From the NCBI GenBank assembly GCA_020161695.1, contig JAIUOO010000008.1, forward strand, positions 101,015 to 165,014: a DNA stretch of 64,000 nucleotides. The letters run 5' to 3'. How positions within the stretch are numbered: position 1 is the first letter of the stretch; each line of letters starts with the position of its first letter. Shown here in pieces: positions 50,984-63,233 of this stretch. The translations under genes were made by a program, and so were the position numbers. The notes below the pieces were generated by a model. It saw nothing but the letters and a program-made list of their open reading frames with translations. It searched no databases and was not told the DNA's origin. The DNA is from Pseudomonadota bacterium. GTDB taxonomy: Bacteria > Pseudomonadota > Alphaproteobacteria > Rhizobiales > Phreatobacteraceae.

Positions 50984-52165
50984 ATGCTGATCACCTCCTC
51001 GTCCGATCTCGCCGCGGTCTGCGCCCGGCTTGCCAAGCACCCCTTCGTCACGGTCGATACGGAATTCCTCCGGGAAACCACCTTCTGGCCGAAGCTCTGC
51101 GTCATCCAGCTCGCCTCGACCGACGAGGCCGTGGCGGTCGATGCGCTTGCGCCGGGCATGGACCTCGCGCCCTTCTTCGATCTGATGGTCGATCCGAATG
51201 TCGTGAAGGTATTCCACGCGGCGCGGCAGGACATTGAGATCGTCTGGCATCTGTCGAAGCGCATTCCCACGCCGCTGTTCGACAGCCAGGTCGCCGCCAT
51301 GGTGCTCGGCTACGGCGATTCGATTTCCTACGATCAGCTGGTCCAGCGCACCAACGGCACGCAGCTCGACAAGACCTCGCGCTTCACCGACTGGTCCAAG
51401 CGTCCGTTGAGCGAGGCGCAGATCGTCTACGCCATCGCCGACGTCACCCATCTGCGCGACATCTACGTCAAGCTGACCGGCGAGCTCGAGAAGCGCGGCC
51501 GCACCGAATGGGTCGCCGAGGAAATGCGCGTGCTTTCCTCGCCCGACACCTATCGCCAGGAGCCCGAACGGGCCTGGGAGCGCTTCCGCAACCGGGTTCG
51601 GAAGCCGAAGGAACTCGCCGTCCTCATGGAGGTCGCCGCTTGGCGCGAGCGCGAGGCGCAGGCCCGCGACGTGCCGCGCTCGCGCGTGCTGAAGGACGAC
51701 AACCTGTTCGACATCTCGCTGACCGGCCCGAAAAGCGCGGAAGCGCTCGGAGCCATGCGCTCGACGCCCAAGGGCTGGGAGCGCTCGCGCGACGGGCTTG
51801 CGGTGGTCGAGGCGGTGCAGCGTGGCCTTGCCCACGACCCGCGCACCCTGCCCGCCATCGAAAAGCACCGGCCGCAGAGCCAGGCCCAGTCGGCCACCGT
51901 CGAGCTTCTCAAGGTGCTGCTCAAGATGGTCTCGGAGAAGCACCACGTCGCGGCCAAGGTGGTGGCGACCTCGGATGACCTCGACCGGATCGCCGAGAAC
52001 GACGAGGCCGAAGTCGGCGCGCTGAAGGGCTGGCGTCGCGAAATGTTCGGCGAGAAGGCGCTGGCGCTGAAGCACGGCAAGCTGGCGCTTGCCATCGAGA
52101 AGGGCCGCGTCGTCGCGGTCGACCGCATTCCCGCGGTGATCATCGCCGAGGAAAAGGCTCCCTGA
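50984..52165 (+). CDS. rnd: Ribonuclease D
   Basis: RNase D is a 3'-5' exonuclease for tRNA and other RNA 3' ends. It has 393 aa from ATG 50984 (AGGAT upstream; other starts at 50972 are possible). The DEDD catalytic residues are in [33 protein letters not shown] and [16 protein letters not shown]. The two C-terminal HRDC-type helical domains follow. Its stop is 1 nt from the dipeptidase start. Confidence 0.94.
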   Translation: MLITSSSDLAAVCARLAKHPFVTVDTEFLRETTFWPKLCVIQLASTDEAVAVDALAPGMDLAPFFDLMVDPNVVKVFHAARQDIEIVWHLSKRIPTPLFDSQVAAMVLGYGDSISYDQLVQRTNGTQLDKTSRFTDWSKRPLSEAQIVYAIADVTHLRDIYVKLTGELEKRGRTEWVAEEMRVLSSPDTYRQEPERAWERFRNRVRKPKELAVLMEVAAWREREAQARDVPRSRVLKDDNLFDISLTGPKSAEALGAMRSTPKGWERSRDGLAVVEAVQRGLAHDPRTLPAIEKHRPQSQAQSATVELLKVLLKMVSEKHHVAAKVVATSDDLDRIAENDEAEVGALKGWRREMFGEKALALKHGKLALAIEKGRVVAVDRIPAVIIAEEKAP

Positions 52166-52166
52166 C

Positions 52167-53387
52167 ATGACCAAGGCGGATGCCGCGCTGGCCAAGGCGA
52201 ACGAACTGCTCGTGCGCTTCGGCCTGTTCGACGGCCACAACGATCTGCCCTTCGTCATCCGCCGGCAGACCGATGGCGACGTGAAGGCCTATGGGCTCGA
52301 CCGCGTCCATCAGGAGGGCGACACCGACATCCCCCGCCTGCGCGAGGGCCGCGTCGCGGCGCAGGTCTTCGCCGCCTTCGTGCCGACCTCGGTGCCGGAC
52401 CCGGCGCGCTTCACGCTCGAACAGATCGCCATCGCGCTCGACATCGAGGCCATCCACGGCGACGTCTTCCTCCCCGCCCGCAAGGCGTCGGACATCGCGA
52501 AGGCACGGCGCGCGGGCAGGATCGCCTCGATCATCTCGGTCGAGAGCGGCGTCGGCCTCGGCAATTCGCTGTCGCCGCTCCGCGTCTGGCACGCGGCTGG
52601 CGTCCGCATCCTCACCCTCTGCCACAACGAGACGCTGGACTGGATCGATTCGGCGACCGACGCGCCCCGGCAAGTTGACGGCAACGAACTCGGCATCACC
52701 GGTTTCGGCCGAGCCGTGATCGCCGAATGCAACCGGCTCGGCATGATGATCGATCTCGCCCACGCCTCGCCGAAGGCGCAGCACGCGGCGCTCGACGCCG
52801 CGAAGGCGCCGCTCCTCTGGTCGCATTCCAACGCCTTCGCGCTCTGCGACCACCCCCGCAACGTGCCGGACGACGTGCTCGACCGGGTCAAGGCCAATGG
52901 CGGACTGGTCATGGCCACCTTCGTGCCGAACTTCATCTCACGGCCGAGCCACCGCTGGATGACGCCGCTGCAGACGCACGGCAAAACCCGGCCCGGCCTC
53001 GACATCGACGCGGCGGTGACGGCCAGGGCGAAGACCGACGGCCCCTGGCCGCGCGGCTCGATACCGGAACTCTGCGACCACATCGAATATATCGTCGGCC
53101 GCACCGGCCTTGCCCATATCGGCATCGGCTCGGATTTCTACGGCGGGCCGAACCCGCCGGACCTGAACGACGCCTCCCGCTTTCCCCATCTCATCGCCGA
53201 ACTGATCCGGCGCGGCTGGTCCGACGAGGCCATCGGCAGGATCGCGTCCGGCAATGTCCTGCGTGTCTGGCGCGCGGTCGAGCGCCGCGGCGTCGAAATC
53301 GCCGCGACCGAACCGCCGGGCATCGCGCGGGTTGCGCCCGAACCGCTCGGCCGCCCGCGGCGCAAGCCGGCAGGCGCGTCCGAATAG
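52167..53387 (+). CDS. Membrane dipeptidase family (peptidase M19)
   Basis: This is a 406-aa zinc dipeptidase with a TIM-barrel fold. The metal-binding HxD is in LFDGHNDLPFVIRRQTDGD, the bridging glutamate in SVESGVGLGNSL, a histidine in MIDLAHASPKAQHAA, another in LWSHSNAFALC, and the terminal aspartate in HIGIGSDFYGGPN. It lacks a signal peptide and so is probably cytoplasmic. It follows rnd with one nucleotide between and is likely cotranscribed with it. Confidence 0.93.
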   Translation: MTKADAALAKANELLVRFGLFDGHNDLPFVIRRQTDGDVKAYGLDRVHQEGDTDIPRLREGRVAAQVFAAFVPTSVPDPARFTLEQIAIALDIEAIHGDVFLPARKASDIAKARRAGRIASIISVESGVGLGNSLSPLRVWHAAGVRILTLCHNETLDWIDSATDAPRQVDGNELGITGFGRAVIAECNRLGMMIDLAHASPKAQHAALDAAKAPLLWSHSNAFALCDHPRNVPDDVLDRVKANGGLVMATFVPNFISRPSHRWMTPLQTHGKTRPGLDIDAAVTARAKTDGPWPRGSIPELCDHIEYIVGRTGLAHIGIGSDFYGGPNPPDLNDASRFPHLIAELIRRGWSDEAIGRIASGNVLRVWRAVERRGVEIAATEPPGIARVAPEPLGRPRRKPAGASE

Positions 53388-53463
53388 GCTGCGGGCTCAG
53401 GCCTGCCCGGCGAGACGTGCCGTTGCGGCTGCTGGCGATGCCGCCTCGCCGCGTCCGACGCAG

Positions 53464-54126
53464 CTAGGGCCGGCCGCCGAGGCGCTCGATCTGCTTTTCA
53501 GCCAGCTCGATCTTGTCGGTCTGGTACGCGTCGGGCGTGCCATCCTTTCGCAGCGCGAACACCGCTTCGATATAGAGGTCGCGCGCCCGGCTCTTCCGCC
53601 CCTGCTGCTCGGCGAGCTGCGCCTGACGGACGAGATCCTCGAAGACCAGGCCGTCCCTCTCGGCGCGCAGGACGATGACCGCCTTCTCGATGACGGCTGC
53701 GTCGTCCACGTGTTCGGCGAGATCCTGCAGCCTGGAGATCGCCTTGCCGTAGGATCCGGCCATCCCCTTCGGCGAGGCCGCATCCCTGGCCCGTTCCCGC
53801 GCTTCGAACCAGTGATCCCGGATCGCCTGCTCGACCGTGTCGGTCCGCATCTGCTCCAGTTCCGAGCGGAGCTTGGCGGGATCGACGCCCTCGAACCTCA
53901 GGCCGGCATAGGCCTGCAGCACGTCGCAGTGGCCGAGCGATTCCCTCAGGGCCTCGAGCTGGTCAGCGGCCCTGCGCGCCTTGGTCCGGCTCGCCGCCGC
54001 TTCGGAAATACCCTGGATCGCCCCGGCGATGATCGGCGCATGCTGCGGCGCGCAATGATGGCACAGGCCGAGCGCGTCGTAGGTCAGGAACTGGCTGTCC
54101 GTCTGGCAATGGATGCACGCCGGCAT
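53464..54126 (-). CDS. Zinc-ribbon-like helical hypothetical protein
   Basis: The 220-aa protein starts [20 protein letters not shown], and the cysteine pairs CIHC and CHHC 16 residues later suggest a zinc ribbon. The rest is helical, with conserved-looking charged heptads ([52 protein letters not shown]), perhaps tetratricopeptide-like. The start ATG 54126 is supported by GGAGG five bases upstream. Function and family are not recognised. It is divergent from icd. Confidence 0.7.
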   Translation of the reverse strand: MPACIHCQTDSQFLTYDALGLCHHCAPQHAPIIAGAIQGISEAAASRTKARRAADQLEALRESLGHCDVLQAYAGLRFEGVDPAKLRSELEQMRTDTVEQAIRDHWFEARERARDAASPKGMAGSYGKAISRLQDLAEHVDDAAVIEKAVIVLRAERDGLVFEDLVRQAQLAEQQGRKSRARDLYIEAVFALRKDGTPDAYQTDKIELAEKQIERLGGRP

Positions 54127-54367
54127 GCTGTCCTCCGATGCCGGCATTCTGGCCATGGCGCTGGCCGAAGTCGATTCCCGGAGGTGCCGCCCGGCCGGCA
54201 TGTCCACCGCCGCGGGATGCAGCCGCCATCGACCTTCTTCGCCCTTACCCCCCGCCCCCGCCTCTGCTAAGACGCCCGCGCCAGTCGCGGGGGCCCGGGC
54301 TAACGAGCGCATGTCCGGAGCACCGAGGCTGAGTCCCCTCTGCTCTAGCGCTCCTACAGGCCGACCC

Positions 54368-55588
54368 ATGTCGAAGATCAAGGTCGCGGGCACAGTCGTC
54401 GAAATGGACGGCGACGAGATGACCCGCATCATCTGGGATCTGATCAAGAAGAAGCTGATCCATCCCTATCTGGACGTGAATCTCGAATATTACGACCTCG
54501 GTGTCGAGCACCGCGACGCCACCAACGACCAGGTGACGATCGACGCCGCCAACGCCACCAAGAAGCACGGCGTCGCCGTCAAATGTGCCACCATCACGCC
54601 GGACGAAGGCCGCGTGAAGGAATTCGGCCTGAAGGAAATGTGGAAGTCGCCCAACGGCACGATCCGCAACATCCTCGGCGGCGTCATCTTCCGCGAGCCG
54701 ATCATCTGCAAGAACGTGCCGCGCCTCGTCCCCGGCTGGACCCAGCCGATCGTCGTCGGCCGCCACGCCTTCGGCGACCAGTACCGCGCCACGGACTTCA
54801 AGTTCCCCACCGCCGGCACGCTGTCGATCAAGTTCGTCGGCGACGACGGCAAGGTCATCGAGCGCGAGGTGTTCAAGGCTCCGGGCTCGGGCGTCGCCAT
54901 GGCGATGTACAACCTCGACGAGTCGATCAAGGACTTCGCGCGCGCCTCGTTCAACTACGGCCTCGCCCGCTCCTACCCGGTCTATCTGTCCACGAAGAAC
55001 ACCATCCTGAAGCAGTATGACGGCCGCTTCATGGAGATCTTCCAGCAGATCTTCGATTCGGAGTTCAAGGCCGAGTTCGACAAGAAGAAGATCGGCTACG
55101 AGCATCGCCTGATCGACGACATGGTCGCCTCGGCGCTCAAGTGGTCGGGCGGCTATGTCTGGGCCTGCAAGAACTATGACGGCGACGTGCAGTCGGACAT
55201 CGTGGCGCAGGGCTTCGGCTCGCTCGGCCTGATGACCTCGGTGCTGCTCACCCCCGACGGCAAGACCGTCGAGGCGGAAGCCGCCCACGGCACGGTGACG
55301 CGTCACTACCGCGAGCACCAGAAGGGCAAGGAGACCTCGACCAACTCGATCGCCTCCATCTTCGCCTGGACCCGCGGTCTCGCCCATCGCGCCAAGCTCG
55401 ACAACAATCCGACGCTGAAGCGCTTCGCGGACGAGCTGGAGAAGGTCTGCGTCGACACCGTCGAGAGCGGCTACATGACCAAGGACCTCGCCCTGCTCGT
55501 CGGCGCGGACCAGAAGTGGCTCTCCACGACCGGCTTCCTCGACAAGGTGTCGGAGAATCTCTCCGCCGCCATGGGCAAGTGGAACTGA
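54368..55588 (+). CDS. icd: NADP-dependent isocitrate dehydrogenase
   Basis: This TCA-cycle enzyme converts isocitrate to 2-oxoglutarate and NADPH. It has 406 aa of the type found in eukaryotes and many alphaproteobacteria, not the E. coli type. Marks are [40 protein letters not shown] (substrate serine), [15 protein letters not shown] and the NADP-binding [20 protein letters not shown]. The 2-oxoglutarate it forms is the signal sensed by GlnB. It has its own terminator. Confidence 0.98.
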   Translation: MSKIKVAGTVVEMDGDEMTRIIWDLIKKKLIHPYLDVNLEYYDLGVEHRDATNDQVTIDAANATKKHGVAVKCATITPDEGRVKEFGLKEMWKSPNGTIRNILGGVIFREPIICKNVPRLVPGWTQPIVVGRHAFGDQYRATDFKFPTAGTLSIKFVGDDGKVIEREVFKAPGSGVAMAMYNLDESIKDFARASFNYGLARSYPVYLSTKNTILKQYDGRFMEIFQQIFDSEFKAEFDKKKIGYEHRLIDDMVASALKWSGGYVWACKNYDGDVQSDIVAQGFGSLGLMTSVLLTPDGKTVEAEAAHGTVTRHYREHQKGKETSTNSIASIFAWTRGLAHRAKLDNNPTLKRFADELEKVCVDTVESGYMTKDLALLVGADQKWLSTTGFLDKVSENLSAAMGKWN

Positions 55589-55629
55589 CGATCGGCCCGG
55601 GCGGCAACGCCCGCTGCTGACAGTTTATC

Positions 55630-55662
55630 GGGCCGGCCGGCATCATGCTGGCCGGCCCTTTT
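55630..55662 (+). terminator. Rho-independent terminator of icd
   Basis: The stem gggccggccggca / tgctggccggccc has one G-T pair and a 3-nt loop and is followed by TTTT, 42 nt after the stop. Confidence 0.88.
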
Positions 55663-55699
55663 CATTCGGCGCCGCGCGCGCCAGAGCACTGGAGCCTTC

Positions 55700-56305
55700 A
55701 TGCCGCCCGTGCAGGTCGATCCGGACAAGGTCCACGCTTTCGAGGATGCGGAAGCCTTCCATCTCTGGCTGTCGCGGAACCATGCCAGCGAGACCGAGGT
55801 CTGGATCCGCATCCACAAGGTCGCCTCCGGGCTGAAATCGATCACGCCTGCCGAGGCGATCGACATCTGCCTGTGCTGGGGCTGGATCGACGCCGTCCGC
55901 AAGGGGCTCGACGCGACCAGCTATCTGCAACGCTACACGCCGCGCGGCCGCAAGAGCGTCTGGAGCGAGATCAATGTCGCCAATGTCGCGCGGCTGACCG
56001 CCGAGGGCCGCATGACCGAGCACGGCCAGCGGCATGTCGAGGCGGCCAGGGCGGATGGCCGCTGGGACCGCGCCTATCGCGTGCGCGACGCGAAGATCCC
56101 CGACGACCTGCAGGCCGCGATCGACTCCGACCCTGAGGCCAGGGCCATGTTCAGGGCGCTCAGCGCGCAGAACCGCTTCGCCCTCGTGTTCCGCATCCAC
56201 AGCCTCAAGACGGAGGCCGGCAGGCGAAAGCGCATCGCGGCCTTCGTCGCCATGCTCGCGCGCGGCGAGACCATCCACCCGCAGCGCGGCCAGCCGCAGC
56301 CGTGA
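55700..56305 (+). CDS. YdeI/OmpD-associated family protein
   Basis: The 201-aa protein is of the YdeI family. The conserved N-terminal domain has AEAFHLWLSRNHASETEVWI and ITPAEAIDICLCWGWIDAVR with YLQRYTPRGRKSVWSEINV. The C-terminal part is the helical OmdA-like domain with the SAQNRFALVFRI stretch. The family has been linked to bacteriocin or peptide resistance, but the role is uncertain. Its stop overlaps the next start as GTGA. Confidence 0.9.
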   Translation: MPPVQVDPDKVHAFEDAEAFHLWLSRNHASETEVWIRIHKVASGLKSITPAEAIDICLCWGWIDAVRKGLDATSYLQRYTPRGRKSVWSEINVANVARLTAEGRMTEHGQRHVEAARADGRWDRAYRVRDAKIPDDLQAAIDSDPEARAMFRALSAQNRFALVFRIHSLKTEAGRRKRIAAFVAMLARGETIHPQRGQPQP

Positions 56306-56841
56306 CCAGCCATGTCGCCCTGCTCTACTCCATCGTGCTGACGCCGGAGCGGCGCGTGGTCATGGCGGACCTCCGGGCCATGGCCGAGGAACTGGGCTTC
56401 GCCGACCCGCGCACGCTGGTCGCCTCCGGCAATCTCGTCTTCGCCGCCCCGCCCCGGACGACGGTTCGCGCCATCGAGACGCGTCTGGAAGCGGCCTTCG
56501 CCCCGCGTTTCGGACGGCACATCGACATCATCGTGACGACTGCGAAGGAATGGCGGGCGCTCGTCGCCGCCAATCCGTTTCGCGCCGAGGCCGAAGCCGC
56601 GCCGACCTCGGTCCATGTCCGCGTCATGCGCGACCGGCTGTCGCCTGCGGCTGCCGACGGCCTTGCGCCCTACCTCACTCAGGGAGAGCGCGTGGCCGTC
56701 GTCGATGGCCATTTGTGGATGCATTTTCGCGGGCCGTCGCACGAATCGAAGCTCGCGGGCCAGCTGACGCCGAAACGGCTGGGCATCGGCACGGCGCGCA
56801 ACTGGAACACCGTGCGCCGGCTGGGCGAGATGCTGGACTAG
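56302..56841 (+). CDS. DUF1697 protein
   Basis: The 179-aa protein has the DUF1697 pattern: MADLRAMAEELGFADPRTLV, ASGNLVF and a middle beta-alpha unit IDIIVTTAKEWRALVAANPF, ending LGIGTARNWNTVRRLGEMLD. The function of this family is unknown. The GTG start at 56302 overlaps the YdeI-like stop by 4 bp, so the two genes are translationally coupled. Confidence 0.9.
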   Translation: MTSHVALLYSIVLTPERRVVMADLRAMAEELGFADPRTLVASGNLVFAAPPRTTVRAIETRLEAAFAPRFGRHIDIIVTTAKEWRALVAANPFRAEAEAAPTSVHVRVMRDRLSPAAADGLAPYLTQGERVAVVDGHLWMHFRGPSHESKLAGQLTPKRLGIGTARNWNTVRRLGEMLD

Positions 56842-56850
56842 CTTTTGAGG

Positions 56851-57189
56851 TCAGGCGAGGAAGTCGAACATCGAGCCGAGGCCGTCCTCGGCCAGCGCCG
56901 CCGCCGTGCGCTCGTCGGCCTTGCTCGGCGTGTCGGCCGCCCAGGCCACGCGCGCCATGGCCAGGGTCATCGATGCCTCGAGACCCTCGTTCGTCGTCGC
57001 GAAAAGATTGTCGGCCGAGGCGGTATCGACGCCGAAAACCGCCAGGGCGGCATTGGTGGAAGGGTCCGCGCCGAACAGCTGGCTCGCCATGGCCGACGAG
57101 TTCGCCAGGCCCTGAGCCGCGCCGTAGCTGCGGCTCTGCCGGAACGACTGCATCGAATCCCAGGCGCTCGAGCCGAGGGCAGATACCAT
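56851..57189 (-). CDS. Hypothetical protein
   Basis: The 112-aa protein starts MVSALGSSAWDSMQSFRQSR, with AAGGA about nine bases before ATG 57189. It is rich in Ala, Ser and Asp, with no cysteine, signal peptide or membrane segment, and ends EDGLGSMFDFLA. It may be largely helical. No family is recognised. It converges with the DUF1697 gene (9 bp gap) and is divergent from the acetyltransferase. Confidence 0.65.
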   Translation of the reverse strand: MVSALGSSAWDSMQSFRQSRSYGAAQGLANSSAMASQLFGADPSTNAALAVFGVDTASADNLFATTNEGLEASMTLAMARVAWAADTPSKADERTAAALAEDGLGSMFDFLA

Positions 57190-57238
57190 GGCGGAAATCC
57201 TTTCCTGGCCGCACTAGGCCATGTCACCGGTTAACGCG

Positions 57239-57285
57239 GCGTTGCCAAGGCGTTGCCATGAGCGTTGCCACGAGCGTTGCCATGA
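57239..57285. repeat. Short tandem repeat, 12-bp unit
   Basis: Three copies of GCGTTGCCAYGA occur in a row (57250-57285), preceded by a partial copy gcgttgccaag. It lies in the divergent gap between the hypothetical gene at 57189 and the GNAT gene. Confidence 0.6.
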
Positions 57286-57379
57286 ACCGCACCCATCGCA
57301 TTCGGTGATCGCGGCAATGACAACAAGGCTATGGACTGCGCCGCGCGGGCCGCCAGACTGCGCCCCGAGGAGAATCCGA

Positions 57380-57823
57380 ATGCCAGCCACCGTGAGACAA
57401 CTGACGCCCGCCGACCGCGCCGAGTGGGAGCCGCTCTGGAAGGGCTACCAGACCTTCTACAAGACCGACATTCCCGCCTCGACCACGGACGCCACGTGGC
57501 AGCGGTTCCATGATCCGGCCGAGCCGATGTGGGCTTTCGGCGCCTTCGACGACGGCCGCATGGTCGGCATCGTCCACGCCATCCAGCACCGTTCGACCTG
57601 GACGGTCGGCGACTACATCTATCTGCAGGACCTGTTCGTCGATCCCGCGACGCGCGGCACCGGCGCCGGCCGCGTGCTGATCGAGCGGGTCTATGCGCTG
57701 GCGAAGGAGCGCGGCGCGAGCCGGGTCCACTGGCTGACCCACGAGACCAACGACACCGCCATGCTGCTCTACGACCGCATCGCCGACAAAAGCGGCTTCA
57801 TCCAGTACCGCAAGGTGCTCTAG
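57380..57823 (+). CDS. GNAT-family N-acetyltransferase
   Basis: This is a 147-aa GNAT fold. Motif A for acetyl-CoA is DLFVDPATRGTGAGRVLIER, followed by VYALAKERGASRVHWLTHET and LLYDRIADKSGFIQYRKVL. The acceptor substrate is unknown. AGGAG upstream of ATG 57380 supports this start over 57221. Its TAG stop shares the palindrome CTAG with the stop of the channel gene on the other strand. Confidence 0.92.
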   Translation: MPATVRQLTPADRAEWEPLWKGYQTFYKTDIPASTTDATWQRFHDPAEPMWAFGAFDDGRMVGIVHAIQHRSTWTVGDYIYLQDLFVDPATRGTGAGRVLIERVYALAKERGASRVHWLTHETNDTAMLLYDRIADKSGFIQYRKVL

Positions 57824-58992
57824 CCGCCGGCGGCGGTGCTCGCCTCCGGTGCATCCGGGATCGTCACCGCCGCCCTGATGATCGGCCCGACATGCGGACG
57901 GGCATTGACGATCATCTGCAGGTCGTCGGCGTCGAGCGTCAGCACTTTCACCCATGCGCAGGCGCGCACCGTCTGGTGCAGGCTCGACCGGTCGAGAACG
58001 GCCGCCTCGCCGAAGCACTCGCCCGCGCAGAGCCGCCGCGATCCGTCCGGCAGATCGACCTCGACCTCGCCTTCGGCCACCACGAACATCGACCGGGCGC
58101 GCTCGCCCGAACGGCAGATCAGTTCGCCGGGCTCGTAGGTCGCGCTCTTCAGCACGCGCATGACATCGGCGACCGAGGCCGCGTCGAGGCCGGCGAACAG
58201 CGGCACGTTGGACACCATGCTCCACGAAATCACGAAGTCGCGGCGCTGGATCTCGCGCGCGAAAGCCGTCGCGATGATGCCGACCGGCAGCGCCAGCATG
58301 GCAATGCCGAGGATGGCCGTGAACCCGGCAATGACCTTGCCGGCGGGCGTCACCGGATAGACGTCGCCATAGCCGACCGTCGTCAGCGTGATGACCGCCC
58401 ACCACAGCGCATCGGGGATGGTGCCGAACTTGTCGGGCTGGGCGTCCTGCTCGGCGATGCGCATCGCCGCCGCCACCATGATCATCGCGCCGGTGAAGAT
58501 CAGCAGCGAGGCGCCGAGCGCGCGTCGCTCGCTCCAGACCGCATCCACGAGGCTGGTGAAGCCGGGCGAATAGCGGGCCAGCTTGAAGAAGCGCAGCAGG
58601 CGGAGAAGCAGCAGGAACCGCAGGTCGATATCGGCGACGAAACTGGCGTAGAACGGCAGGATCGCGATCAGGTCGATGAGCATGGCCGGCGACAGCGCCG
58701 CCCTGAGCCTTGCCCGCAATGGCGACAGATCGCGCAGGGCCGGATGGTCGACCGCGGTCCAGAGCCGGGCCGCATATTCCGCCGTGAACACGGCGATGGA
58801 CACGGCTTCGAGCAGGACGAAGCCGATCCGGTAGCGCTCGGCGATCGACGGCACCGATTCCAGCACGACGGCCGCGACATTGACGAGGACGAGGCCGATC
58901 AGGGCGCCGTGGACGACGTCAGCCGCACCCGAGCCGACCATGCCCTTGTCGAGCATATCGTGGGTTCGCTGGCGCAAGGCTGCGGCGTTCAT
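57820..58992 (-). CDS. Cyclic-nucleotide-gated potassium channel (MlotiK1-like)
   Basis: The 390-aa protein has six transmembrane segments: S1 around GALIGLVLVNVAAVV, S4 around LRFLLLLRLLRFFKLARY, and the pore helix with the selectivity filter TTVGYGD at about residue 200. A C-terminal cyclic-nucleotide-binding domain (about 265-375) contains EVDLPDGSRRLCAGECFGEA. This is the architecture of the Mesorhizobium channel MlotiK1, though the binding domain here is somewhat divergent. The start ATG 58992 gives the family length. It is downstream of alaS on the same strand. Confidence 0.92.
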   Translation of the reverse strand: MNAAALRQRTHDMLDKGMVGSGAADVVHGALIGLVLVNVAAVVLESVPSIAERYRIGFVLLEAVSIAVFTAEYAARLWTAVDHPALRDLSPLRARLRAALSPAMLIDLIAILPFYASFVADIDLRFLLLLRLLRFFKLARYSPGFTSLVDAVWSERRALGASLLIFTGAMIMVAAAMRIAEQDAQPDKFGTIPDALWWAVITLTTVGYGDVYPVTPAGKVIAGFTAILGIAMLALPVGIIATAFAREIQRRDFVISWSMVSNVPLFAGLDAASVADVMRVLKSATYEPGELICRSGERARSMFVVAEGEVEVDLPDGSRRLCAGECFGEAAVLDRSSLHQTVRACAWVKVLTLDADDLQMIVNARPHVGPIIRAAVTIPDAPEASTAAGG

Positions 58993-59032
58993 GGCCCCTC
59001 CGGCGCTGGCCCGGCAGCGCTGGCGCCATGTC

Positions 59033-59069
59033 CGGGCGGGAGAACGGTGCCCAACGGCACTCCCGCCCG
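59033..59069 (-). terminator. Terminator-like hairpin after alaS
   Basis: The 10-bp GC-rich arms cgggcgggag and ctcccgcccg enclose a smaller 4-bp stem. There is no T-run. It lies 17 nt after the alaS stop and separates alaS from the channel gene. Confidence 0.5.
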
Positions 59070-59085
59070 TCAACCGTGATCTGGC

Positions 59086-61743
<2,658 letters not shown>

Positions 61744-61970
61744 GGGTCCGAAACTGATGTTGCGGCAGGCTCCCGACAACCCGGAGCCGCCTGAAATCTG
61801 GCCGGCGGCTGTTCTAGAGCATTTCTCCCACGATAGGGAACCGGATTCGACGGCAAGCCGGCCACCGGAACGGCCAAGGGCCGGGCATGGCCCGACCCCG
61901 GCGAAACTCCCGACGGCATCGGGAACGGGCACGGCGTGCTCCCGACCCGACCCTTCAGCGCCGGTCGCGC

Positions 61971-63050
61971 TCAGTCCGGGCTGTCGGCGTCGCCGTCCAC
62001 CTCGGCCTCGCCGAGAATCTTCTCGCCGATCAGTCCGGCATTCTGGCGGATCGCCGCCTCGATCTTGGCCGCCATGTCCGGGTTCTGTTTGAGGAACGTC
62101 TTGGCGTTCTCGCGGCCCTGCCCGAGGCGCTGGGAGTCGTAGGAGAACCAGGCGCCCGACTTCTCGACGACGCCCGCCTTGACGCCGAGGTCGATGAGTT
62201 CGCCCATCTTGGACACGCCCTCGCCATACATGATGTCGAACTCGACCTGCTTGAACGGCGGCGCCAGCTTGTTCTTGACCACCTTGACGCGCGTCTGGTT
62301 GCCGACCACCTCGTCGCGCTCCTTGATCGCGCCGATCCGGCGGATGTCGAGACGCATCGAGGCGTAGAATTTTAGCGCGTTGCCGCCGGTCGTCACCTCC
62401 GGCGAGCCGTACATGACGCCGATCTTCATGCGGATCTGGTTGATGAAGATCACCATCGTATTGGACTTGGAGATCGAGGCGGTCAGCTTGCGCAGCGCCT
62501 GACTCATCAGGCGGGCCTGCATGCCCGGCTGATTGTCGCCCATCTCGCCCTCGAGTTCGGCGCGCGGCGTCAGGGCCGCGACCGAATCGACCACCACCAC
62601 GTCGATGGCGCCCGAGCGCACCAGCGTGTCGCAGATCTCCAGCGCCTGTTCGCCCGCATCGGGCTGGGAGATCAGAAGCTCATCCAGATTGACCCCGAGC
62701 TTGCGGGCATAGACCGGGTCGAGCGCATGTTCGGCATCGATGAAGGCGCAGGTACCGCCCTTCTTCTGCGCCTCGGCGATCGTGTGCAGGGCGAGCGTCG
62801 TCTTGCCCGAGGATTCAGGCCCATAGACCTCGACCACGCGCCCCTTCGGCAGGCCGCCGATGCCGAGCGCGATGTCGAGACCGAGCGACCCGGTCGAGAT
62901 CGATTCGATCTCGATCGACTTGTCGCTCTTGCCGAGCCGCATGATCGAACCCTTGCCGAAGGCCCGCTCGATCTGGGAAAGCGCGGCGTCCAGCGCCTTG
63001 GTCTTGTCCATGGATGAACCTTCGACGAGTCGCAGTGCGGCCTGACTCAT
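61971..63050 (-). CDS. recA: Recombinase RecA
   Basis: RecA forms filaments on single-stranded DNA, drives strand exchange and promotes LexA self-cleavage. It has 359 aa. Walker A is [16 protein letters not shown]1 is [14 protein letters not shown], Walker B is [11 protein letters not shown] and L2 is [20 protein letters not shown]. The C-terminus is acidic. A LexA box lies 83-97 nt upstream, so it is an SOS gene. The ATG at 63050 follows GGAG within a normal distance. Confidence 0.98.
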   Translation of the reverse strand: MSQAALRLVEGSSMDKTKALDAALSQIERAFGKGSIMRLGKSDKSIEIESISTGSLGLDIALGIGGLPKGRVVEVYGPESSGKTTLALHTIAEAQKKGGTCAFIDAEHALDPVYARKLGVNLDELLISQPDAGEQALEICDTLVRSGAIDVVVVDSVAALTPRAELEGEMGDNQPGMQARLMSQALRKLTASISKSNTMVIFINQIRMKIGVMYGSPEVTTGGNALKFYASMRLDIRRIGAIKERDEVVGNQTRVKVVKNKLAPPFKQVEFDIMYGEGVSKMGELIDLGVKAGVVEKSGAWFSYDSQRLGQGRENAKTFLKQNPDMAAKIEAAIRQNAGLIGEKILGEAEVDGDADSPD

Positions 63051-63132
63051 GCTGTCGCTCCTCAATGCTTGCAAGGGCCGTGACGCCGATCCCCCGATAA
63101 ATCCACCGTACACGTTTTGTTCTTAACGGCAA

Positions 63133-63147
63133 GTTCTTTTTTTGTTC
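63133..63147 (-). promoter_or_regulatory. LexA-binding site (SOS box) of recA
   Basis: GTTCTTTTTTTGTTC is a direct repeat GTTC-N7-GTTC, the alphaproteobacterial LexA box (GAAC-N7-GAAC on the coding strand). It overlaps the probable -35 region of the recA promoter (TTGCCG about 16 nt before TACGGT). A third GTTC at 63119-63122 has a different spacing and may be chance. Confidence 0.88.
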
Positions 63148-63233
63148 TCGTCGGGGTATTGCGACGGGATGCCGCACGAGCCACTTCTGACCACGGAGAA
63201 GTCAGTTGGACAACGCAACAGCCTCCCCCAAGC

